Of a stretch of DNA of 64,000 nt, positions 27,045 through 34,699 are shown in pieces (within the stretch, counting starts at the first letter, position 1; the number at the start of each line of letters is the position of its first letter). Made by a program: the position numbers and the translations under genes. The DNA comes from an uncultured Pseudomonadota bacterium (lineage in GTDB: Bacteria > Pseudomonadota > Gammaproteobacteria > Steroidobacterales > Steroidobacteraceae). The notes beneath the pieces are model-generated. The model worked only from the letters and a program-made list of their open reading frames with translations. It was not told where the DNA came from and searched no databases. Where the stretch lies: contig CAIRLC010000044.1 of assembly GCA_903879335.1 (NCBI GenBank), forward strand, positions 154,442 through 218,441. The letters run 5' to 3'.

Positions 27045-29105
27045 ATGCTGAATCACGACAAACAGGCCGCCGCTGCCGAATTACCGACCAATTATTGGTT
27101 GGGCTTTGATACCGGGGGCACATTCACCGATGCGGCCATACTGGACGCCCATCGACGTGTTATCGCGACGGCCAAGTCGCTGACGACGCATTGGGACTTG
27201 TCTGTCGGTATAGCGGGGGCGATCCGCGCTGTGCTCGCGAAAATGCCGGCGACAGGCACTCGTGAAGCGGTCAGCCTGGTTTCCGTGTCAACGACGCTTG
27301 CGACTAATTCGGTAGTGGAAAATCGTTTTAGCCCGGTCGGATCAATCCTCGTTGGATTTGATGACGGCATGGCGGAACGATCCGGCCTACTGAACGACGG
27401 CATGGGCACCGTGATACGCGTGAAAGGCGGCCATGATGCAACGGGTGAGGCTTCCGAACCGCTTGACGAAGCTGGCGCAATAGCGGCCATCAAGAGCTGT
27501 ATGGACCGCGTAGACGCCTTTGCGGTGTCAGCTCGCTTCTCAGTCCGCAACCCGTCGCACGAATTGCGTCTCAAAGAATTGATTCGAGAAATCACTGGTA
27601 AGTCAGTCACCTGCGCACACGAACTGAGCTCACGACTTGATGCGCCGCGGCGTGCCTTGACAGCAGCACTCAATGCCCGCTTAACACCACAAATTCGCCA
27701 ATTGATTGAGGCGCTAACCAAAGTACTCGCGGAAGAACACATCAATGCGCCACTGATGATCGTCAAGGGTGATGGATCTCTGATGCGCGCCGACATAGCC
27801 CTCGAGTATCCCGTTGAGACCGTATTGTCGGGACCGGCGGCTAGCGTTGTTGGGGCGGGGTTTTTAACCGGACTGCGCACATTTGCTGTATCGGACATGG
27901 GCGGTACGACGACCGACGTCGCGGTTGTCGATGAAGGCAAACCGAGGGTGAATGCCGAAGGTGCTCTAATCGGTGGCTGGCGAACCATGGTCGAAGCCGT
28001 TGACGTCCGAACTATGGGGTTAGGTGGGGATAGCGAAGTCGACTTTGATCGCGACCTGAAGCTCCGTGTTGGCCCCCGCAAAGTCACGTCGTTGAGCTTA
28101 CTCGCCACTCAATTCCCGGACGTCCTCAAGGATCTGCGCGCACTCAGCGTCCAAGACCGTCTGCCGGAATATCCAACGCTGTACGCACATCGTAATCCGG
28201 GAAGTAGCCTACCGCCCCATGCCGACGCCTTAGAACGACGGGCCTGGGAAGGCCTCTCGGATGAACCACGTCGGGTATCGTCATTCTGTACAAATCAGAC
28301 TGGGCTTGCGGCGCTGCGCCGATTGGCCGATGCGCGTATCGCGACCATCGCGGGTTTCACCCCGAGCGACGCGATGCACATTCTGGGCATCCAACAGAGT
28401 TGGTCGAGGGAGGCTGCAGAACTTGGCGCAAAAATTCTCGCGATCGTAGAACGAAATGGTCGCGCGCTCGACCGGACACCGACGGTCGAGGAGATTGCCC
28501 AGCGCACACATGAGCATATCGTGCGAGAGTCCGGGCGAATCGTGTTGGGAACCGCCCTCGCCCACGACCCAGGCATCGATGCCAAGAATGGCCGATGGGG
28601 TGCGTTGGGAGATCACCTGATGGAGGATACTTTGGCGGGGAGACGCTTCTCATCTCTCGTAAGAGCCGAATTCGGTCTGTCGATACCGCTGATCGCCATT
28701 GGTGCACCCGTCGGGGCTTATTACTCCGAAGTCGCCACACGCTTGGGGTGCGAATTGCACGTGCCGGAACATGCGGGCGTGTGTAACGCGGTCGGCGCTG
28801 TTGCCGGGGTTGTCACTGAGTCGATCGATATTCTGGTCAACCAGCCAACCTTTAAACTTTATCGCGTGCACGACCCGGCCGGCGCCAAGGACTACTCTGA
28901 TTTGGATGAGGCGACCGCCCATGCCGAACGAGTTGCGACGACGTTGGCCCACGCCGCCGCGGTGCGAGCCGGTGCATCAGATCCAGCGGTTCGCCTAGAT
29001 CGGACAGAACGCCGCGCAAACATGGGGACGGGCGGCGATTACGTCGCCGAAATGACGATACGTGCCACAGCTACCGGTCGGCCACTGGCTGGCACAACGC
29101 ACTGA
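27045..29105 (+). CDS. Hydantoinase A / 5-oxoprolinase-like ATP-dependent amidohydrolase
   Basis: About 686 residues from the ATG at 27045; a GTG at 27006 is also in frame. It carries actin-like ATP motifs GFDTGGTFTDAAIL near the start and SDMGGTTTDVAVVD near residue 287, and a C-terminal AYYSEVATRLGCELHVPEHAG. HyuA proteins normally pair with a HyuB subunit (hydantoinase, oxoprolinase) or act as a subunit of acetone-type carboxylases. No HyuB or third subunit is encoded here, so it is an orphan large subunit or a self-sufficient variant. It sits between a Cys/Met lyase and a Baeyer-Villiger monooxygenase. Confidence 0.86.
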   Translation: MLNHDKQAAAAELPTNYWLGFDTGGTFTDAAILDAHRRVIATAKSLTTHWDLSVGIAGAIRAVLAKMPATGTREAVSLVSVSTTLATNSVVENRFSPVGSILVGFDDGMAERSGLLNDGMGTVIRVKGGHDATGEASEPLDEAGAIAAIKSCMDRVDAFAVSARFSVRNPSHELRLKELIREITGKSVTCAHELSSRLDAPRRALTAALNARLTPQIRQLIEALTKVLAEEHINAPLMIVKGDGSLMRADIALEYPVETVLSGPAASVVGAGFLTGLRTFAVSDMGGTTTDVAVVDEGKPRVNAEGALIGGWRTMVEAVDVRTMGLGGDSEVDFDRDLKLRVGPRKVTSLSLLATQFPDVLKDLRALSVQDRLPEYPTLYAHRNPGSSLPPHADALERRAWEGLSDEPRRVSSFCTNQTGLAALRRLADARIATIAGFTPSDAMHILGIQQSWSREAAELGAKILAIVERNGRALDRTPTVEEIAQRTHEHIVRESGRIVLGTALAHDPGIDAKNGRWGALGDHLMEDTLAGRRFSSLVRAEFGLSIPLIAIGAPVGAYYSEVATRLGCELHVPEHAGVCNAVGAVAGVVTESIDILVNQPTFKLYRVHDPAGAKDYSDLDEATAHAERVATTLAHAAAVRAGASDPAVRLDRTERRANMGTGGDYVAEMTIRATATGRPLAGTTH

Positions 29106-29116
29106 AGGAAACCGCG

Positions 29117-30565
29117 ATGCCGATCTCCGAATATGACGTCATAATCCTCGGAGCCGGCATGTCGGGTATCGCCATGGGCCATGCGTTGCGGCAAGCCGGG
29201 CGCCATGACTTTTTGATCCTTGAAGAAGCAACGGGAATCGGCGGCACGTGGTGGCATAACCGATACCCGGGTGCGCAGTGTGACGTGCCGTCGCACCTAT
29301 ACTGCTTTTCGTTTGCGCCCAATCCCAATTGGTCACATGTCTATGCGCGCGGCGATGAAATCCAACGTTATGCGGACGATTGTGTCGACCGACTTGGCTT
29401 ACGGGCCCATCTGTGTCTCGGAACGAAAATTGAATCTGCGGCGTATATCCCAGAGAGCGGGCGCTGGCTGATCAAGACCGGGTCTGGGCAGGAATACTCG
29501 GCGCGACATTTCGTAGCCAGCATGGGGCCACTGCATCGGCCACGCCTACCGGATCACGTCCAGTCGTTCCACGGAACGATCTTGCATACAGCGCGCTGGG
29601 ATTCATCGATCGATCTGACGGGCAAGCGCGTGGCCGTCATAGGCACCGCGGCGAGCGCAGTCCAACTCATACCTGCGATTGTTGACCGCTGCCAACATTT
29701 AGACGTCTATCAACGCTCCCCATCTTGGGTCGTACCTCGGGGCGATCAGCCCTATAGCGTTCGAATGCGACGCTGGCTTGCGAAACCGTTGATTGGTCGG
29801 GTGTATCGTTGGGCGTTATACGTCGGGACCGAGGCAACCTTTCCTGCGTTTCGCCATCGTGGCTTCATGCCGAGAGTGCTGCGCTGGGTGGCCACGCATC
29901 ACCTTGCTAAGCATGTCCGAGACCCCGCACTCAGGGCACGATTGACACCGAATTACCCCGTCGGCTGCAAGCGAGTTTTATTATCTGACGAGTTCTTCCC
30001 ATCGATCCAGAAAGACAACGTCACCGTGCACGGTGCTGCCCACGGCTTTGCCCCCAGTGGAATCATCAATGCAAACGGCGAGACCACTCCAGCAGATGTG
30101 CTGATTTGCGCCACCGGATTCGATACGTTAGCGCCATTAGGACAAATCAAAATCACCGGCTTGAGCGGTCAGACGCTAGCCCAGCGTTGGGCGGAAGGTC
30201 CTGAAGCCTATCGCGGGACTACAGTCGATGGATTCCCAAACTTTTGGCTGCTCTTGGGACCCAATACCGGCACTGGGCATACCTCGGTACTCATCCCGAT
30301 AGAAGCGCAGGCCCAGTACATCAGTCGCTGTATTCAACAGCTGGATTCAACGTCAGCTAAAGCAATGGTTGTACGACCCGAAGTCCTGCGCAACCATAAT
30401 AACGATCTACAGTTGAAGCTGAAAAAAACCGTTTGGGCTTCGCCGCAATGCAGCAGTTGGTATAAAACTTCTGAGGGTCGCGTCTTAGGAACCTTTCCGG
30501 GTTTTATCAGCCAATTCAGCTTCTCATTAAGGCGGCCACGCCTGGGTGATTACCAATTCTTGTAA
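29117..30565 (+). CDS. Flavin-dependent Baeyer-Villiger-type monooxygenase
   Basis: A 482-residue FAD/NADPH enzyme. It has the N-terminal Rossmann motif IILGAGMSGIAM, GGTWWHNRYPGAQCDVPS, and the type I Baeyer-Villiger fingerprint FxGxxxHxxxWD as FHGTILHTARWD. The second dinucleotide fold is at VAVIGTAASAVQLIP. It would insert oxygen into a ketone to give an ester. The gene starts 11 bases after HyuA with an AAGGAAA ribosome-binding site and is followed by an alpha/beta hydrolase that could cleave the ester. Confidence 0.92.
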   Translation: MPISEYDVIILGAGMSGIAMGHALRQAGRHDFLILEEATGIGGTWWHNRYPGAQCDVPSHLYCFSFAPNPNWSHVYARGDEIQRYADDCVDRLGLRAHLCLGTKIESAAYIPESGRWLIKTGSGQEYSARHFVASMGPLHRPRLPDHVQSFHGTILHTARWDSSIDLTGKRVAVIGTAASAVQLIPAIVDRCQHLDVYQRSPSWVVPRGDQPYSVRMRRWLAKPLIGRVYRWALYVGTEATFPAFRHRGFMPRVLRWVATHHLAKHVRDPALRARLTPNYPVGCKRVLLSDEFFPSIQKDNVTVHGAAHGFAPSGIINANGETTPADVLICATGFDTLAPLGQIKITGLSGQTLAQRWAEGPEAYRGTTVDGFPNFWLLLGPNTGTGHTSVLIPIEAQAQYISRCIQQLDSTSAKAMVVRPEVLRNHNNDLQLKLKKTVWASPQCSSWYKTSEGRVLGTFPGFISQFSFSLRRPRLGDYQFL

Positions 30566-30588
30566 GACGAGTTTGGGGAGATGCCCTC

Positions 30589-31464
30589 ATGATCAGCAAT
30601 CAATATCTGGCTCGCTTCTGGTTAGCGCTTGAACGACTCGGCAGCGGCTTGCGCAGTCGCAGCATCACCCTCGGAGAGCTTGTTATTCCCTATTTGGAGG
30701 GGGGTTCCGGACCCGATTTGGTGCTCATCCACGGCTTCGGTGCTGATCGGTACAATTTCGCACGGGTTGCGAAATTCTTAGGGCAGCATTTTCATGTGAT
30801 CATTCCCGACTTACCTGGGTTTGGCGATGCGTCAAAACTGCCAACGACGTCCTACGATATGCGGAGTCAGGCAGATCACGTGGCCGCATTTATGAATTCC
30901 GTCGGCATCAAGAGCGCCCATATAGGCGGTAATTCTATGGGTGGATCGATTGCCGCCCATCTCGCGATGCGCCATCCGGATAGGGTGCGCTCACTTTGGT
31001 TACTCAACGCGCTAGGCTGCCCGTCAGCACACAACTCGGCCATGCATGCTGAATACCAAAAGACAGGAAAGCTACCTCTGATCATTCGCTCAGTTGGTGA
31101 TTTCGAGCGCCTGATGAGCTTGGTCGTCTCGCGCAAAATGTTTATGCCGAACTCAGTCCGCAATGCATTCATCCAACGTGCGATTCGAGATGCCAACCTA
31201 CATGAAGTGATCGCTCAAGAACTATCGGATCCGCAGAACACATTGACCGATGCGTCTGCGCGGATACGGATACCAACGCTCATTGTTTGGGGGGAGGAAG
31301 ACAGAATCCTAAGCCCGTCATGCATTCCCGAGCAGCAGGCAATATTCTTGGACCACCGTGTCGTGGTGATGAAGGGTACGGGCCACTTGCCGATGTTAGA
31401 GAACCCAAAAACCGTCGCGCATGACTACCTTGAATTCATCACTTCAAAGTTTTCAACTCAGTAA
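30589..31464 (+). CDS. Alpha/beta hydrolase
   Basis: A 291-residue alpha/beta-hydrolase. It has the oxyanion loop HGFGADRYNF, the nucleophile elbow GGNSMGGSIAA (Ser in GNSMG), the acid in VWGEEDRILSP and the histidine in GTGHLPMLENP. Following a Baeyer-Villiger enzyme by 23 bases, it is a likely ester hydrolase of the same pathway. Its end overlaps the end of the convergent polysaccharide deacetylase gene by 7 bases. Confidence 0.9.
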   Translation: MISNQYLARFWLALERLGSGLRSRSITLGELVIPYLEGGSGPDLVLIHGFGADRYNFARVAKFLGQHFHVIIPDLPGFGDASKLPTTSYDMRSQADHVAAFMNSVGIKSAHIGGNSMGGSIAAHLAMRHPDRVRSLWLLNALGCPSAHNSAMHAEYQKTGKLPLIIRSVGDFERLMSLVVSRKMFMPNSVRNAFIQRAIRDANLHEVIAQELSDPQNTLTDASARIRIPTLIVWGEEDRILSPSCIPEQQAIFLDHRVVVMKGTGHLPMLENPKTVAHDYLEFITSKFSTQ

Positions 31465-32150
31465 CGCGCTTCAAGCTCAGACTCTAAAGTCACAAAGCGG
31501 TACCTTCGACTTTCGAGACTCTCAATAATCGCGGGTAGCGCCTCGGCGGTATGCCACCCACGTCCATTGATATGGAAAATTAGGATATCTCCAGGGCGCG
31601 TTCGCTCGTTCGTCTGTTCGATGAGTTGGTCCGCCGATATCGCGCGTACCGGATCACCTTCTGCCCAACGCCAGTGCACAACCCGATAGCCCATAGATTC
31701 GGCAAGCTCAACCAGGTGGTCATTCGCATGCCCGCCCGGAAAGCGAAATAACGTCGGCTTTCGGCCAGTCACTTGCTCAATCTCGTGACCGGCCTTGTCT
31801 ATCTCCGCCAATACGTCTGCATCACTCAAAGCGCGAAGATCACGCGGATGACTCCACGAATGATTTTCGATCGAAATTCCGAGATTTTTCGATAAATAGG
31901 CAATCGAATCTGCGTTATCACGGACAAAACGGCCGCTCGCAAAGATCGTGAACGGCACTGAATAAAGTTTTAATACATCGAGTATCGGCTTATCTAAATG
32001 CATGACTTTGTCAGCTTCGCAGGCATCGAAAGTCAACGCGACAACCCGCTCTCGGGTTGGCATAGAGGTGATGATTCCGCGAGTGTGATCAGCTAACGCG
32101 GACAGCGACAAGAATAGACTGGCGATCAAGGCGCAGCCCTCATTCGCCAT
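31458..32150 (-). CDS. Polysaccharide deacetylase-type (NodB fold) exported protein
   Basis: A 230-residue carbohydrate esterase 4-like protein with an N-terminal hydrophobic signal-like stretch. Motif 1 is TFDACEADK, a TFDAC variant that keeps the catalytic Asp but replaces the usual second, metal-binding Asp. The zinc-ligand motif HSWSHP and RFPGGHAND (motif 3-like) are present. It may deacetylate peptidoglycan or another periplasmic sugar polymer. It overlaps the GNAT gene upstream by 25 bases, forming a LOG-GNAT-deacetylase operon. Confidence 0.83.
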   Translation of the reverse strand: MANEGCALIASLFLSLSALADHTRGIITSMPTRERVVALTFDACEADKVMHLDKPILDVLKLYSVPFTIFASGRFVRDNADSIAYLSKNLGISIENHSWSHPRDLRALSDADVLAEIDKAGHEIEQVTGRKPTLFRFPGGHANDHLVELAESMGYRVVHWRWAEGDPVRAISADQLIEQTNERTRPGDILIFHINGRGWHTAEALPAIIESLESRRYRFVTLESELEARY

Positions 32151-32638
32151 TCGTCCCGCAGCATGGACATGATTAAGCGATCCACTAGCTCACCTCCGTC
32201 CATTTCATATGCCCCACGAAACACTCCGTCCTCCCTGAATCCAGCGCCTCGATAGGCAGAGATTGCACGAGTATTGTGCGTAAATACGTCTAACCAGACA
32301 CGATGCGCGACGGTTTCAGTGAACAACCATTTCAGCGCACCAATCAGAAGAGCACTTCCGAAACCCAGCCCTGGCGTGGTTACGGCGACGCGCTTAATCT
32401 TCGCGCCCTCATGGCGATCAGCAACAGGCTGAAAAATAACGAAGCCGACCGGCGATCCATCAAACTGTAGGCCAATGAGGTATCGGGTATCGGGGCGATC
32501 CCAACAGGTCTGATGTTCCTCTAAGCTCCATCTCGCCGTCAGACGCTCGTATCCAGCCAGTCTCTCCGTCGCATAGACAAACTCCAGATCGTTGACCGTA
32601 GCGGAACGCAGGAGCAGCGGTGACGATTGTTCGGTCAT
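32126..32638 (-). CDS. GNAT family N-acetyltransferase
   Basis: A 170-residue acetyl-CoA-dependent acetyltransferase of the RimI/RimJ type, with the acetyl-CoA region VTTPGLGFGSALL and C-terminal DVFTHNTRAISAYRGAGFREDG. The substrate cannot be told. Its start overlaps the LOG stop by 4 bases (ATGA), and its end overlaps the deacetylase start, so it is the middle gene of an operon. Confidence 0.85.
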   Translation of the reverse strand: MTEQSSPLLLRSATVNDLEFVYATERLAGYERLTARWSLEEHQTCWDRPDTRYLIGLQFDGSPVGFVIFQPVADRHEGAKIKRVAVTTPGLGFGSALLIGALKWLFTETVAHRVWLDVFTHNTRAISAYRGAGFREDGVFRGAYEMDGGELVDRLIMSMLRDEWRMRAAP

Positions 32639-33189
32639 GGCAACTGGGCAGCAATGACGGCTACTGCGGCCTCTGGGGTATCAACGACGATGTACAGTCC
32701 GAGGCCTGGGGAGAGGAAGCCCTCTTGTTCCGCACTCGCCATCAAAGCCAGAAAAGCGTCGTAAAAACCATGGGTATTGACGATAACAATGGGATGGGAG
32801 TGGACTCCGAGCTTCCGCAACGTGATCGCCTCGAGCAGTTCCTCGAAAGTCCCGCATCCACCGGGTAGGGCGATCACCGCTGAGGAATTGTTGAGCATCG
32901 CGTGCTTTCGAGCCCGCATATCCTCCACCAGTCTCAACTCGGACAGCGACTCGTGCGCGATCTCCAGTCGTTCGAGGAACCCAGGCAATATCCCGAGGAC
33001 ATGACCTGCGCGCGATAGGGCGCCTTCGGCTAAGGCACCCATTGTGCCCATGCGACTGCCGCCATAAACGACGGGATACCGGTGGTCCGCAAGCAGCTCC
33101 CCCAAACGACGGGCTACCTCCATATGCACCGGGTCGGCGCCGGTGCTCGATGCGCAGTAGACGCAGACAGGCTGTAAAAGATTGCTCAT
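32635..33189 (-). CDS. LOG family cytokinin-riboside monophosphate phosphoribohydrolase
   Basis: A 184-residue Rossmann-fold protein from the ATG at 33189 (an open frame continues to 33447 without family sequence). It has YGGSRMGTMG and the PGGCGTFEE signature (PGGxGTxxE) of the LOG/TIGR00730 group, which splits nucleotide monophosphates to base and ribose 5-phosphate. Bacterial roles are likely nucleotide salvage rather than cytokinin signalling. It is the first gene of the LOG-GNAT-deacetylase operon, divergent from sdaA. Confidence 0.9.
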   Translation of the reverse strand: MSNLLQPVCVYCASSTGADPVHMEVARRLGELLADHRYPVVYGGSRMGTMGALAEGALSRAGHVLGILPGFLERLEIAHESLSELRLVEDMRARKHAMLNNSSAVIALPGGCGTFEELLEAITLRKLGVHSHPIVIVNTHGFYDAFLALMASAEQEGFLSPGLGLYIVVDTPEAAVAVIAAQLP

Positions 33190-33322
33190 AGCGCTCCACG
33201 CAGGGCGGCACGGTAAGTACCGATAATTAGATGCGACGCTTGCGAGTTTATCTGCGACATTGCATCGATTGTACTGTGATTGACGCATTGCCAGTCCGCG
33301 TAAGCTTGGGTAAAACTGGGTT

Positions 33323-34693
33323 ATGAGCCTAAGCGTACTCGACATCTTTAAGATCGGCATCGGCCCGTCCAGCTCCCACACGATGGGCCCCATGAATGCA
33401 GCTCGACGCTTCGTGGGAGATTTGGTCTCTGCGGATATTTTGGCCAAGACCAGCCGCGTCGGCGTCCAACTCTATGGCTCCTTGGCGCTAACCGGCCGCG
33501 GTCACTGTACCGATCTGGCCGTCCTGCTAGGGCTGGAGGGACATGCTCCAGATTCACTCGATCCAGGCACGGTAGAACCGACATTGCTCCGCATCCGGAC
33601 CTCGCGGCGTTTGCGTTTGGGCGGCACTCAGGAGATTGATTTCGACGAACCGCTGGACGTGCTTTGGCACCGAGACCAAATTTTGCCAGGCCATTCCAAC
33701 GGAATGCGGTTCACCGCCTTAGCAGCTGACGGCACGATCATCGCCCGTGAGGAGTATTACTCCACCGGCGGCGGCTTTGTCGCCCGCGCTGACGAGTTAG
33801 ACGTGACTGAGGCAAATCCCCACACGGTCGTACTTCCGCACCCCTTCGAGTCAGCTCGAGAACTGCTTGAGCGGGCTCGAGCGACCGGTCTCGATTTGCA
33901 TGAACTGGTGTTGGCGAACGAGGATGCGTTTAGGCCGCGCGCAGAGACGATTTCGGCGCTGAATCAAATTTGGTCCGTCATGCAGTCGTGCATTGAGCGC
34001 GGTTTCCAAGCACAAGGAATCCTACCCGGCGTCCTGAAAGTTCGCCGTCGGGCACCTAAGCTATTCCGGCAGTTAACCGAAGCGTCATCCCCTTCGCCCA
34101 TGGTCGCGATGGACTGGGTGAATGCCTACGCGTTGGCAGTGAATGAAGAAAACGCTGCTGGCGGTCGAGTGGTGACTGCACCAACGAACGGCGCTGCAGG
34201 CATTATCCCAGCCGTGCTGACTTACTACCGTCGTTTTGAGCCCGGTTCCAGTGATGATGGTGTGTTGCGGTTCCTGTTGGTCGGCAGTGCAATCGGCATG
34301 CTTTACAAAAAGAATGCCTCAATTTCGGGCGCCGAAATGGGCTGCCAGGGCGAAGTGGGCGTTGCATGCTCGATGGCCGCCGGCGGACTCGTCGCCGCCC
34401 TGAATGGCACCAATGAACAAATAGAAAATGCTGCAGAGATCGGCATGGAACACAATTTGGGCCTGACCTGCGATCCGATCGCCGGTCTGGTACAGATCCC
34501 GTGTATCGAGCGCAATGCCATGGGCGCGGTCAAAGCAATCAACGCGTCGCGATTAGCCATGCGGGGTGATGGCACCCATAAAGTGACGCTCGATCAGGTG
34601 ATCGCCACAATGCGGCAAACCGGCGAAGACATGTCGTCCGTTTACAAAGAGACTTCTCAAGGCGGCCTCGCGGTGAATGTACCGGAGTGCTGA
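33323..34693 (+). CDS. sdaA: L-serine ammonia-lyase, single-chain
   Basis: A 456-residue iron-sulfur L-serine deaminase giving pyruvate and ammonia. It shows the N-terminal [21 protein letters not shown], the alpha-domain cysteine motif [20 protein letters not shown], and [14 protein letters not shown]. Both domains are in one chain, as in E. coli. It ends 6 bases before the convergent ppc stop, both genes acting at the pyruvate/PEP node. Confidence 0.95.
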   Translation: MSLSVLDIFKIGIGPSSSHTMGPMNAARRFVGDLVSADILAKTSRVGVQLYGSLALTGRGHCTDLAVLLGLEGHAPDSLDPGTVEPTLLRIRTSRRLRLGGTQEIDFDEPLDVLWHRDQILPGHSNGMRFTALAADGTIIAREEYYSTGGGFVARADELDVTEANPHTVVLPHPFESARELLERARATGLDLHELVLANEDAFRPRAETISALNQIWSVMQSCIERGFQAQGILPGVLKVRRRAPKLFRQLTEASSPSPMVAMDWVNAYALAVNEENAAGGRVVTAPTNGAAGIIPAVLTYYRRFEPGSSDDGVLRFLLVGSAIGMLYKKNASISGAEMGCQGEVGVACSMAAGGLVAALNGTNEQIENAAEIGMEHNLGLTCDPIAGLVQIPCIERNAMGAVKAINASRLAMRGDGTHKVTLDQVIATMRQTGEDMSSVYKETSQGGLAVNVPEC

Positions 34694-34699
34694 TGAGCC

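Noticed and set aside
27092..28108. Long minus-strand open frame (338 codons) opposite the HyuA-type gene
   Set aside because: Ser/Arg/Pro-rich, no family sequence, and fully overlaid by a well-supported gene with ATP-binding motifs in the other strand.
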